Shown here: positions 1-6,395 of the stretch, piece by piece
How positions within the stretch are numbered: the first letter of the stretch is position 1
Layout: each line of letters opens with the position of its first letter
DNA from: Acidimicrobiales bacterium
GTDB taxonomy: Bacteria; Actinomycetota; Acidimicrobiia; Acidimicrobiales; Palsa-688
Direction: 5' to 3'
DNA length: 11,200 bases
Assembly (NCBI GenBank): GCA_019241495.1
Contig: JAFAWZ010000023.1
Location: forward strand, 1 to 11,200
Program-made: the position numbers and the translations under genes
Notes under the pieces: model-generated
The model's database searches: none
Told to the model about the DNA's origin: nothing
What the model saw: only the letters and a program-made list of their open reading frames with translations

Positions 1-68
1 CACGCCGCCAACCAATGGACTGCTGCAACCAAGCATCCCCTAAGACTCGAGTAGACCATCCCCAGAGA

Positions 69-86
69 TGCCGCTTGCAAGCGGCA
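69..86 (-). terminator. Perfect 18-bp palindrome after the PIN-like gene, possible terminator
   Basis: TGCCGCTTGCAAGCGGCA is its own reverse complement and can form a 7-bp stem with a TGCA loop. It starts 5 bases beyond the stop codon of the minus-strand PIN-like gene, the usual place for a transcription terminator. No T-run follows on the minus strand, so it is not a textbook intrinsic terminator. It could equally be a protein-binding site. The rest of 1-91 shows nothing recognisable. Confidence 0.4.
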
Positions 87-91
87 CGTCC

Positions 92-526
92 TTAATCCAA
101 CCGAACCACTTCGACTGGCACCCCGGCTGCTGCCGCGGCCCGGTCCAGCATCGCCGAGGACGCCACGACAGCCACGGATGCGTCGAGCACGATCGCGGTG
201 GCCACCGCTTCAGCGGTCAGGATGTTCAGCTGCCCGGGCAAGGCGGCCATGACAGGAACCAGACGGCGGAGATTGAGGATGCCGATGCTGTCCGGAAGGC
301 TCGCCATCGCTGCGACGACCAGGCGTCGGTCTTCTTCTGCCATTCCGGCAAAAGGGCCCGACAGCGAGCCGCCGATTGGGTGGGCGATCGCTCTAGCGAG
401 CCTCCAGTACCAGTACCCGGTCGTATGCAACTCTCGCCGCTCGACAGCTTGCAGGTACGGCTCTACGGCCGGCGTTGCGGACTCGACCACCACATCGAGC
501 AGAAGGCGGTCGTCGACGACGATCAA
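92..526 (-). CDS. PIN-like domain protein, putative toxin of a VapBC-like pair
   Basis: A 144-residue protein that fits the PIN ribonuclease fold in outline. It opens with a hydrophobic strand ending in Asp (MIVVDD, D5/D6) and closes with the usual alternation of helix and strand (residues 104-142, ending GVPVEVV). PIN toxins of VapBC modules cleave RNA with three or four acidic residues. Here D5 is present, but the second site (around residues 39-42, WYWR) and the late sites (E106 and S123/S124 where Asp is usual) are altered, so catalysis may be weak, shifted or lost. The start is a TTG at 526; a GAGGG motif lies about 13 bases upstream, and the stop of the preceding small gene is 9 bases away, so the two are surely co-transcribed. 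It lies at the end of a probable integrated element. The fold assignment is by eye; the family could be a PIN-like group of unknown activity. Confidence 0.6.
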   Translation of the reverse strand: MIVVDDRLLLDVVVESATPAVEPYLQAVERRELHTTGYWYWRLARAIAHPIGGSLSGPFAGMAEEDRRLVVAAMASLPDSIGILNLRRLVPVMAALPGQLNILTAEAVATAIVLDASVAVVASSAMLDRAAAAAGVPVEVVRLD

Positions 527-535
527 GAGTTTTGG

Positions 536-745
536 TCAGCCCTCGACTTCGTCGGGGTCCTCAGCGATGCAAGCCTGAGCGGCCTCCTCGTAGGCTCCCG
601 AGGAGGCATAGTCCACAAGGGCGGCCCGTGCAGCTTCCGGAAGGTCCCAATGGGTCGGACCGGTCAATGTGAGCTCGCCCGCCGCCTCCGCTTCGGCGCG
701 TACTCGCGCTCCGAGGGAACGAAGGTCGTCGACGGAGATGGACAT
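536..745 (-). CDS. Small acidic protein, putative antitoxin partner of the PIN-like gene
   Basis: A 69-residue acidic protein (MSISVDDLRSLGARVRAEAE through IAEDPDEVEG). I do not recognise the family. It has a predicted N-terminal helix rich in Ala, Glu and Arg, a central segment LTLTGPTHWDLPEAA and a very acidic tail. Size, acidity, position just upstream of a PIN-like gene and the 9-base gap match the antitoxin-first order of VapBC operons. I see no clear AbrB, ribbon-helix-helix or Phd signature. The start at 745 was chosen because the residues before it (Trp-, Pro- and Arg-rich, from 844) look untranslated; an ATG at 766 is also possible. No good ribosome binding site precedes either start. 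The role is inferred from context. Confidence 0.55.
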   Translation of the reverse strand: MSISVDDLRSLGARVRAEAEAAGELTLTGPTHWDLPEAARAALVDYASSGAYEEAAQACIAEDPDEVEG

Positions 746-787
746 AGACTCAGAGTACCGGTGCATCGGCCTCGGAACCGATTGCCG

Positions 788-842
788 CGGCCATATGTAC
801 GGCCATAATTTCCGGCCTGCTTGAGCCGATTCGGGCCGATTC
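788..842 (-). promoter_or_regulatory. Paired direct repeats upstream of the putative TA operon
   Basis: Two short direct-repeat pairs sit in the 100 bases upstream of the small minus-strand gene. CGGCCATA occurs at 788-795 and 800-807 (12-bp period). GCCGATTC occurs at 825-832 and 835-842 (10-bp period, one helical turn). TATG and TACATA stretches here could serve as -10 elements on the minus strand, but I cannot fix a promoter. Spaced short repeats are typical of autoregulated toxin-antitoxin promoters; the link is inference. Confidence 0.35.
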
Positions 843-863
843 ACCCGACAGCGGTCGAGAGAA

Positions 864-910
864 CTCCCAGGTCAGGCCTACGGCAACCCATCCAAACGAC
901 GACCTGAGAG
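864..910. repeat. Imperfect 10-bp inverted repeat beside the tRNA fragment
   Basis: CTCCCAGGTC (864-873) and GACCTGAGAG (901-910) pair at 9 of 10 positions, with a 27-base loop. The right arm ends two bases before the tRNA-derived sequence begins. Integrase arm sites or the element-specific side of an attachment site are possible explanations. A fortuitous repeat cannot be excluded. Confidence 0.3.
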
Positions 911-912
911 GG

Positions 913-969
913 TCTTGAAAAGCTTTGGGATGCAAGTCCCCGGGGGTTCGAATCCCTCTCCCTCCGCCA
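913..969 (+). other. 3' fragment of tRNA-Ser(UGA), probable attachment site (attR) of an integrated element
   Basis: The segment reads as the 3' part of a class II tRNA: anticodon loop CTTGAAA (914-920, anticodon TGA), 3' anticodon strand AGCTT (921-925), a long variable arm with a GGGA/TCCC stem (927-940), T-arm GGGGG-TTCGAAT-CCCTC (942-958), acceptor 3' strand TCCCTCC (959-965), discriminator G and encoded CCA (967-969). The long variable arm, the G discriminator and the anticodon identify serine. No D-arm and no 5' acceptor strand (GGAGGGA expected) is found upstream, and the 5' anticodon strand mispairs (G912 opposite G922), so homology starts about at the anticodon loop. Tyrosine integrases commonly recombine at anticodon or T loops and leave a 3' tRNA copy at the distal end. 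From the orientation, the element lies to the left (1-912) and the intact tRNA-Ser farther left. Confidence 0.8.
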
Positions 970-1002
970 GAACCTCTTCAGATCCTGAGCCTGGCGAACC
1001 TC

Positions 1003-1031
1003 TTGACACCTGATATTTTGGCACCTAAATT
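1003..1031 (+). promoter_or_regulatory. Sigma-70-type promoter of the exporter-MarR operon
   Basis: TTGACA (1003-1008), a 17-base spacer and TAAATT (1026-1031) form a near-consensus housekeeping promoter in an AT-rich patch. Transcription would begin near 1038, about 50 bases before the chosen exporter start. It lies only 34 bases from the end of the tRNA fragment. Confidence 0.7.
1015..1030. promoter_or_regulatory. Pseudo-palindrome over the -10, candidate MarR operator
   Basis: ATTTTGGCACCTAAAT is an inverted repeat with 6 of 7 arm pairs matching (ATTTnGG-CA-CCnAAAT). It covers the spacer and most of the -10 hexamer. MarR regulators typically bind 16-20 bp pseudo-palindromes that overlap the promoter of their own operon, and a MarR gene is the second gene of this operon. 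Binding is inferred. Confidence 0.45.
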
Positions 1032-1089
1032 CTTGCCGGTCGACGCGAGTGCCGAACTCGAAGCTGGAAGGAGGAAACGACCCCCGCTG

Positions 1090-2592
1090 ATGGTGCTTCA
1101 GAGCCTAAGGGCGCCCACACCCTCCGGTCGGATGGAACCCTACGTCAAGCGTGTCGCGGTCGTCGTGGTGCTGGGATCGATCATGTCCATCCTCGACACG
1201 ACCATCGTCAACGTGGCGCTGGCCAGCCTGTCCCGGCAGCTTCACACGTCCCTGAACACGGTGCAGTGGGTCGTTTCGGCGTACCTGCTGGCCTTGGCCG
1301 CGGTCATACCGCTTTCGGGTTGGTCCGTCAGGCGCTGGGGCGCTTACCGGATCTACATGAGCGCGCTGATCCTGTTCACTCTCGGGTCGGCGTTGTGTGC
1401 GTTGGCCACCTCGGCGACGGAGCTGATCGCGTTCCGTGCCATCCAGGGGCTGGGCGGTGGCCTTCTTTCCCCAACCGGCATGACGTTGTTGGTCCAGGCG
1501 GCTGGACCACGTGACCTTCCTCGCGTGATGAGCGCCATCGGCGTCCCGGTGGTGACCGCACCGGTATTCGGCCCCACCATAGGAGGGCTCCTCCTCCAGA
1601 GCGTGGGCTGGCAGGCGATCTTCTTGATCAACGTTCCGATCGGGCTCGTCACGGCCTTCGTGGCGTTGCGGATGCTGCCCCGCGACACCCCCGAACCGGG
1701 CGACCGCAAGCGGTTGGATTGGCCCGGCCTGATCCTGGCCGCGTTCGGGACGGTCGGTATCACCTATGGTTTCTCTCAGAGCGCCACAGCCGGAAAGTTC
1801 ACCTCGCCGTCAGTCCTCGCACCGATGGCGGCGGGGGCCGGCCTGGTCGTCGTCTTCGTTCTGCGGTCGCGCCGGGTCAAAGACGCCCTGCTCGATCTGC
1901 GGCTGTATGCCCTACGCACGTACAGCTCTGCGACGGTAGTGATGTTCTGCCTGGGCGGCGCCCTGTTCGGATCCATGATCCTCCTGCCCATGTACTTCCA
2001 GACAGCCCGGGGACAAGACGCCATCCACACCGGCCTGTTACTCATCCCCCAAGGCATCGGCGCGGCGCTCGGGATGAACCGCTCTGCCCGGGCAACCGTA
2101 CGGCTCGGCGCTGGCCTGACCTCGGTGGCCGGCCTACTCCTGGTCATCCTGGTCACTCTTCCGTTCCTCTGGGTCGGCTCGGACACCTCCTTCGTGTTGA
2201 TCGGTGGTTTGATGGCGGCACGGGGGGTGGGAGTCGGCCTCGCCATGATGCCGGCGATGTCGACGGCCTTCGCGACATTGGACCCAGATCAGGTGCGCGA
2301 TGCCAGCCCCCAGATAAACGTGATCCAGCGCATCGGCGGATCATTCGGCACTGCCATAGTCGCCGTCGTGCTCCAGAGCAAGCTGCTCCATGCCGCTACC
2401 CGGGCCGGCAGTCGACACCCGTCGCCCCACGCCGTCGCCGCATCGTTCGCCCAGACCTACCAGTGGATTCTGCTGATGTACCTCCTGGCCCTCATACCGG
2501 CCACCGTGCTGTGGCGAGTCGAGCGCCGACTCACCAACGAGGGCCGCGAGCTGCACAGTGACGAAGCAGCCGTCGTCGAGGCTCTCGCATGA
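1090..2592 (+). CDS. MFS drug exporter, DHA2 family (14 helices, EmrB/QacA type)
   Basis: A 500-residue inner-membrane transporter that would export drugs or other toxic organic compounds in exchange for protons. About 14 hydrophobic segments can be counted, as in DHA2 antiporters, against 12 in most MFS proteins. The first helix carries LDTTIVNVAL, the DHA2 signature. Helix 5 carries the antiporter motif (VFGPTIGG), and the loop after helix 2 resembles motif A (GWSVRRWGAYR) without its usual acidic residue. The ATG at 1090 follows AAGGAGG at 1068-1074, a long spacing of 15 bases; ATG at 1132 is an alternative start. The frame stays open back to 925, but that part crosses the tRNA fragment and the promoter, so it is not coding. 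The stop overlaps the MarR gene start by 4 bases (ATGA), which implies coupled translation. The substrate cannot be read from the sequence. Confidence 0.88.
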   Translation: MVLQSLRAPTPSGRMEPYVKRVAVVVVLGSIMSILDTTIVNVALASLSRQLHTSLNTVQWVVSAYLLALAAVIPLSGWSVRRWGAYRIYMSALILFTLGSALCALATSATELIAFRAIQGLGGGLLSPTGMTLLVQAAGPRDLPRVMSAIGVPVVTAPVFGPTIGGLLLQSVGWQAIFLINVPIGLVTAFVALRMLPRDTPEPGDRKRLDWPGLILAAFGTVGITYGFSQSATAGKFTSPSVLAPMAAGAGLVVVFVLRSRRVKDALLDLRLYALRTYSSATVVMFCLGGALFGSMILLPMYFQTARGQDAIHTGLLLIPQGIGAALGMNRSARATVRLGAGLTSVAGLLLVILVTLPFLWVGSDTSFVLIGGLMAARGVGVGLAMMPAMSTAFATLDPDQVRDASPQINVIQRIGGSFGTAIVAVVLQSKLLHAATRAGSRHPSPHAVAASFAQTYQWILLMYLLALIPATVLWRVERRLTNEGRELHSDEAAVVEALA

Positions 2593-3050
2593 CCGCCACG
2601 ACGAACCAGCCGGTGGCCCGGACGGCCGCCCGTGACGAGCTGCGGACGTTGATAGGAGAGCTTTTCGGCGCGGAACGGCGCTTGCGCGGTCGCGAGCAGC
2701 AGCAGCCCGGCTCCCTGACTCAATCGCAGATGCGAGCCCTGCTGGTGCTGGACGAGGCGGAGGAGGTTACCGCCGGAGACCTGGCCAAGAGCGCAGACCT
2801 GAACCCGGCCAGCGTGACGGCCATGCTGGACCAGCTCGAGGGGAACGGGATCGTGGAACGCAAGCGCGACTCGAACGACCGTCGGGTATGTCTCGTATCG
2901 CTGACCGAGAAGGGTCGGACCGTGGTGGAACAAAAGCGGGCTCACTGGCAACAGCTGTGGGAGGCGCATTTCGGCCACCTGCCCGACAGAGATCTCGAGG
3001 CCGGCGTTCGAATCGTTCGGGCTTTGATCCAGCTCCTCGAGAGCGTCTGA
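2589..3050 (+). CDS. MarR family transcriptional regulator
   Basis: A 153-residue winged-helix regulator. The DNA-binding part spans roughly residues 45-105. The recognition-helix region (VTAGDLAKSADLNPASVTAM) is followed by LDQLEGNGIVERKR and the wing motif DSNDRRVCLVSLTEKG, the most characteristic MarR element. Flanking helices would form the dimer interface. The ATG overlaps the exporter stop by 4 bases, so both proteins come from one transcript. MarR proteins of this kind usually repress their own operon until a phenolic or drug-like ligand binds, and the pseudo-palindrome at 1015-1030 is the best operator candidate. Having the regulator second in the operon is less common than having it first or divergent, but is well known. 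The ligand is unknown. Confidence 0.88.
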   Translation: MTATTNQPVARTAARDELRTLIGELFGAERRLRGREQQQPGSLTQSQMRALLVLDEAEEVTAGDLAKSADLNPASVTAMLDQLEGNGIVERKRDSNDRRVCLVSLTEKGRTVVEQKRAHWQQLWEAHFGHLPDRDLEAGVRIVRALIQLLESV

Positions 3051-3298
3051 GCCAGGGATTCGCCGCAGAGCCACCCGGGCGGCCCGAGACAGGAGAACAA
3101 GCAACACCAACGGCAAACTGGCGCGGCTGACCAAGGCTGTTGGCAGCAGAGACCTGACCGGCCCATGATTGGAGTACTCCAACCAGTTGGCCGCCGGCAG
3201 AGGCCCGGTGGCTATCCTCTCCGTCCGCTGAAGTAGGTCGACTTCCGACCCCCGACGAGATCCTGGGCGGGATCGACGCACGCCGCTCCTGGCGCCAG
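3051..3298. promoter_or_regulatory. Non-coding stretch with a perfect 14-bp palindrome at 3169-3182
   Basis: No credible gene lies between the MarR stop and the promoter at 3299. TTGGAGTACTCCAA (3169-3182) is a perfect palindrome and looks like an operator. It overlaps a second inverted repeat, CCAAC-CA-GTTGG (3179-3190), and a CCAA-N5-TTGG pair lies just upstream, around 3131-3143. GCCACCCGGGCGGC (3070-3083) is an imperfect GC-rich palindrome 20 bases after the MarR stop that might end the operon, but it has no T-run. The regulator for the palindromes is unknown. Confidence 0.4.
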
Positions 3299-3327
3299 TT
3301 GACAACGACCGCCGCAAAGACTTTACT
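3299..3327 (+). promoter_or_regulatory. Sigma-70-type promoter of the substrate-binding protein gene
   Basis: TTGACA (3299-3304), a 17-base spacer and TTTACT (3322-3327). The -35 is consensus; the -10 is weaker because the second base is T rather than A. Predicted transcription start is near 3334, giving a leader of about 100 bases. Confidence 0.55.
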
Positions 3328-3383
3328 GACTCAAAGTATTTCGACGGCGGACACGCCCGAATTGTGAAGTTGCAGGGAGGGAA

Positions 3384-3399
3384 CGGCCGGAACCGGCCG
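3384..3399. repeat. GC-rich inverted repeat in the leader of the binding-protein gene
   Basis: CGGCCGG-AA-CCGGCCG forms 7-bp arms around an AA centre, about 35 bases before the GTG start and inside the predicted leader. It could be an operator or an RNA hairpin that affects translation or transcript stability. The two-base centre means a real RNA stem would open its inner pairs. Confidence 0.4.
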
Positions 3400-3434
3400 G
3401 GGGACATCTACATACGGACGAGGGGAGTCTGACT

Positions 3435-4634
3435 GTGATTGGACGACGTCTAGCGGTGCTGGCATCGAGCGCCGTATTGGCCACGGTGGGCGCCGCGGCC
3501 TGCAGCAGCAGCAAGGCCAGCACATCTGGCGCCGGCAAACCGGCGACGGGCACCCCGATCAAGGTGGAGACGCTGGCCGTCCCCGCCGCTATGAAGAGCG
3601 AAGCGAGCCAGCAGGACGGCCTGAAGGTCGCGATAAGGGTGATCAACGCCAGCGGCGGCATCAACGGCCGACCCATCGAAGTGACCTACTGCCCGAACCT
3701 CAACGACGTCAATACGACGCAGGCCTGCGCCCGCGACGCTGTTTCGAATTCCCAGGTCGTGGCCTGGCTGGGCGGCAGCGGCCTCGGCGCATCGGTCGAT
3801 CCCATCTTCGACGCGGCCGGGCTGGCCTCTATCGGAGGTTCCGTCTACTCACCGGTCGACGCCACCTCCAAGACCTCGTTCACGATATCCGGTGGTATCT
3901 TCAACACGATCATCTCGGCCAAAGCGGCTGTCGAGCAGCTGGGCGCCAAAAGGATCGGCGTGCCCTTCATCGACATGCCGGCCGGCGCGGCGCTCGCCCC
4001 GTTCATCGACTCGGTCGTGAAACCTTTGGGCGCCCAGTCCGTGGGTGCCATCCCCATCTCACAAACAGCCGCCGATCTCACACCCTTCATAGCCAAGGAG
4101 ATCTCGGCCAATCCCGACGTCGTGGTCGACGGTCTGCTCATCGACCAGTTCAGCCAGTTCATCCGCGGCATGAGCCAGCAAGGCAGCAACATACCGTTCC
4201 TGGTCTCGACCGGCGTGTACGACGCCCAGCAGATCTCGTCGCAGCTCGCTGGCGCGAACCAGCACATCTACCTTGTCGACGAATTCGATCACCAGGCACC
4301 CGGTTACGCGCAGTTCCTGGCCGACATGAAGAAATACGATCCGACCGCCCCCACCAACGACAGCACCCTGGAGAGCTGGATGTCGGTCGAGCTGTTCGCC
4401 TACGCCGCGCAACACGCCAGCTCCATCACCCGGGACGGCATCCTGGCCGAGATGAACAGCCTGAACAACTACACGATCAACGGCTTGGTTCCCGGGCTCG
4501 ACTACACGGCCCGCCAAACCGGCATGGGAGGAACGCTACCCCGCCTGTTCAACGATTCGGTCTGGCTCGAGAAGTATGAGAACGGCAAAGCGGTCCCGGT
4601 CGGCAACTACCAGCAGATCAAGCTCTTCGGCTGA
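3435..4634 (+). CDS. ABC transporter substrate-binding lipoprotein, branched-chain amino acid (LivJ-like) class
   Basis: A 399-residue extracytoplasmic solute receptor tethered to the membrane by lipid. Residues 1-23 form a lipoprotein signal: Arg-Arg, a hydrophobic stretch and a lipobox ending AAAC with Cys23, followed by a Ser/Ala/Gly-rich linker. The mature part follows the type I periplasmic-binding (Peripla_BP_6) pattern: GLKVAIRVINASGGINGRPI near residues 60-80 is the hallmark 'GGINGRPIE' motif, then a Cys pair (YCPN...QACARD) and the two-lobed domain up to the end. The GTG start at 3435 has GAGGGGAG seven bases upstream. No permease or ATPase gene is adjacent, so it is an orphan receptor that must share a transporter encoded elsewhere. 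Ligands of this class include amino acids, amides, urea and aromatic or hydrocarbon-derived acids; which applies here is unknown. Confidence 0.85.
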   Translation: MIGRRLAVLASSAVLATVGAAACSSSKASTSGAGKPATGTPIKVETLAVPAAMKSEASQQDGLKVAIRVINASGGINGRPIEVTYCPNLNDVNTTQACARDAVSNSQVVAWLGGSGLGASVDPIFDAAGLASIGGSVYSPVDATSKTSFTISGGIFNTIISAKAAVEQLGAKRIGVPFIDMPAGAALAPFIDSVVKPLGAQSVGAIPISQTAADLTPFIAKEISANPDVVVDGLLIDQFSQFIRGMSQQGSNIPFLVSTGVYDAQQISSQLAGANQHIYLVDEFDHQAPGYAQFLADMKKYDPTAPTNDSTLESWMSVELFAYAAQHASSITRDGILAEMNSLNNYTINGLVPGLDYTARQTGMGGTLPRLFNDSVWLEKYENGKAVPVGNYQQIKLFG

Positions 4635-4740
4635 GGGCCCGCGACCGCGATTCTCTGCGGACACTTCCTCTATCTGAGGGCAGAAGACCAGACGCACCCC
4701 CGGCCACCCCAGCCACTTCTGGGCCGGGCAGAATGGCGGC

Positions 4741-5601
4741 ATGGACAGGCTTTCAGGAACAGGCGTCTGGGCCCGCCAGCTGCGCTACGGCGACGCCGGC
4801 GAGATCGCCGAGATGGCGGGGCAACTCGAGGAGCTCGGATACACGGCCCTGTGGGTCCCCGACACCGGGGGCGACGTGCTCGGATCGGTCGAGCTGCTCA
4901 TGTCGAGCACTACACGCGTCGTAGTGGCCACGGGGATCCTGAACCTTTGGATGCACGCCCCGGAAGAGACCGCCGATGGGCACGCCCGCTTGACCTCGAG
5001 ATATGGGGACCGCTTCTTGGTCGGGATCGGGGTGAGCCACGCCCGCCTCATCGACTCCAAAGAACCGGGCCGCTACCGCCGGCCTCTAGCCGCCATGGCC
5101 GGGTTCTTGGACGGTTTGGACGGCGCGCCCCGGCCTCTCGATCAGTCCGACCGGGTGCTAGCCGCGTTGGGGCCGAAGATGCTGGAGCTGGCCCGCACCC
5201 GGGCAGCCGGTGCCCACCCTTACAACGTCACACCCGACCACACCGCGCTGGCCCGTAGGGCGCTGGGCCAGGAGGCGATGGTCCTCCCAGAGCAGGCGGT
5301 CGCGCTCACCACCGATCGGGTCGAGGGTCGCCGCCTCGGCCGATTGCACATGCAGCGATACCTCTCCCTGCCCAACTACACGAACAACCTGCGCCGGCTC
5401 GGTTTCAACGACGACGATTTCGCGGATGGGGGCAGCGATCGCCTCATCGATGCCCTCGTCGCGTGGGGCGACGTGGAAGACATCGCGACCCGCGTTAATG
5501 AGCACCGGGAAGCGGGCGCCGACCATGTGTGCATCCACGTGATCACCGAGGAGGGCATGCCGGCTGAACAGTGGCGGGAGCTGGCGCCCGCGCTGACCTG
5601 A
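4741..5601 (+). CDS. F420-dependent LLM-class oxidoreductase (MSMEG_4141-like)
   Basis: A 286-residue cytosolic TIM-barrel protein of the luciferase-like monooxygenase superfamily, which in actinobacteria mostly uses coenzyme F420 for hydride transfer. The N-terminal strand GTGVWARQL, the segment LEELGYTALWVPDTGGDVLG, then VVVATGILNLWMHAPEE and the motif FLVGIGVSHARLID match the pattern I know from the MSMEG_4141 subfamily, including the GxGVSH signature. The C-terminal part (residues 225-286) has the GDVEDIATRVNEHREAGADH motif that closes the barrel in LLM proteins. No strong ribosome binding site precedes the ATG. In the 106 bases after the binding-protein gene there is a CCCAG/CTGGG hairpin (4708-4723) but no obvious promoter, so it might be read through from the upstream gene. 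The substrate is unknown. Confidence 0.85.
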   Translation: MDRLSGTGVWARQLRYGDAGEIAEMAGQLEELGYTALWVPDTGGDVLGSVELLMSSTTRVVVATGILNLWMHAPEETADGHARLTSRYGDRFLVGIGVSHARLIDSKEPGRYRRPLAAMAGFLDGLDGAPRPLDQSDRVLAALGPKMLELARTRAAGAHPYNVTPDHTALARRALGQEAMVLPEQAVALTTDRVEGRRLGRLHMQRYLSLPNYTNNLRRLGFNDDDFADGGSDRLIDALVAWGDVEDIATRVNEHREAGADHVCIHVITEEGMPAEQWRELAPALT

Positions 5602-5698
5602 GCCGGAGCAGTTTACGGAGGAGGTTCGCCGGCCGGGATGAGCCAGGCCGGAGCAAGCGCCGTCTCGCCTGTTCGTTTCCAGCACGGCCGAGGCCAGG

Positions 5699-5714
5699 CG
5701 GCGCAATCGCGCCG
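5699..5714. terminator. Hairpin between convergent genes, possible bidirectional terminator
   Basis: CGGCGC-AATC-GCGCCG gives a 6-bp GC stem with a four-base loop in the 145-base gap between two convergent genes. A second short hairpin, TGCCC-N9-GGGCA, follows at 5717-5735. Neither has a T-run, as is common for terminators in GC-rich actinobacteria. Support is position plus stem only. Confidence 0.4.
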
Positions 5715-5746
5715 TCTGCCCCCGCCCTACGGGCATGAGGCCCGGT

Positions 5747-6349
5747 TCAGCCGATGCTGAACGGCGGGTAGGGGTCGGCGAGCAGCTGGTACCAAGCGTT
5801 GACCCGAACCCACCAGAAGAGTACGTCCACCACGAACTTGCGCAGCCCGACCGGCCATCGCCCGGTTATCAGTACGGCGAAGAACGCGATGAACATGACG
5901 ACGTCCAACGCGATCCCGAGGATGAATCCCTCCAACGCCAACGGAATGACCAATATCACCCGGAAGAACACCGCCAACCTGGAGAACTTCACGGGTGGAT
6001 CGATCTGCAGCCAGGCCGGGTCGCCTCCGGGGTCGGGGTAACCGTTCGGAATGGAGAAGGCCGGGTACGGCTCCCTGAGGAACAACGCGTAGCTGGCGAC
6101 CCTCCATTGGTAGCGGTGGATCGCCGCGATGAAGGTACCGATCCCGGGCGGCATCTGAGCGGTGAACAACACCACGAACCACGCCACCAGCGCCAACAGG
6201 TTGGCGACGATCTGCAAGACGTAGAGAACCACAACGTGGGGTATGGCCAGGATCGGGTTCCCGATCACTCGCCAGCGCGCCACCTTCGACGGTGCCTCCA
6301 ATGCAGCCTTGACGGGATAGGCCGGATTCGACCAGGCTGATTCACTCAT
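5747..6349 (-). CDS. Membrane protein with two DUF4389 units
   Basis: A 200-residue integral membrane protein of unknown function. It contains two tandem copies of the DUF4389 pattern. Copy one begins ARWRVIGNPILAIPHVVVLY, continues through a hydrophobic hairpin and ends REPYPAFSI. Copy two begins FSRLAVFFRVILVIPLALEG and ends ADPYPPFSIG. Each copy supplies a hydrophobic hairpin, an [IV][LV]xIP motif, a pair of Trp/Arg-rich stretches (HRYQWRVASY, WWVRVNAWYQLL) and a YPxFSI end, which suggests an internal duplication. The start at 6349 has GAGGGAGGG about 10 bases upstream; an in-frame ATG at 6382 is less likely. It begins 46 bases after the metalloprotease gene on the same strand, so the two are probably one transcript. 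Confidence 0.8.
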   Translation of the reverse strand: MSESAWSNPAYPVKAALEAPSKVARWRVIGNPILAIPHVVVLYVLQIVANLLALVAWFVVLFTAQMPPGIGTFIAAIHRYQWRVASYALFLREPYPAFSIPNGYPDPGGDPAWLQIDPPVKFSRLAVFFRVILVIPLALEGFILGIALDVVMFIAFFAVLITGRWPVGLRKFVVDVLFWWVRVNAWYQLLADPYPPFSIG

Positions 6350-6395
6350 TGCTCGGCTGCCCTCCCTCTCGAGCCGAATCAAATCTTGTCACAAG

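Noticed and set aside
68..808. Long plus-strand open frame over the putative TA pair
   Set aside because: Its product is a His/Arg/Gly-rich sequence without any domain; the minus strand carries the coherent PIN-like and small acidic proteins.
880..969. A complete tRNA-Ser gene
   Set aside because: No 5' acceptor strand, no D-arm and a mismatched anticodon stem; only the 3' part is present.
925..1089. N-terminal extension of the exporter frame back to 925
   Set aside because: It covers the tRNA fragment and the TTGACA/TAAATT promoter, and the added residues have no MFS character.
2457..3407. 316-residue minus-strand open frame
   Set aside because: Antisense to the exporter end and MarR gene; composition is typical of shadow frames in GC-rich DNA and no domain is visible.
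5158..5736. 192-residue minus-strand open frame antisense to the F420 oxidoreductase
   Set aside because: The plus strand carries the LLM signature over the same region; the antisense product has no recognisable motif.
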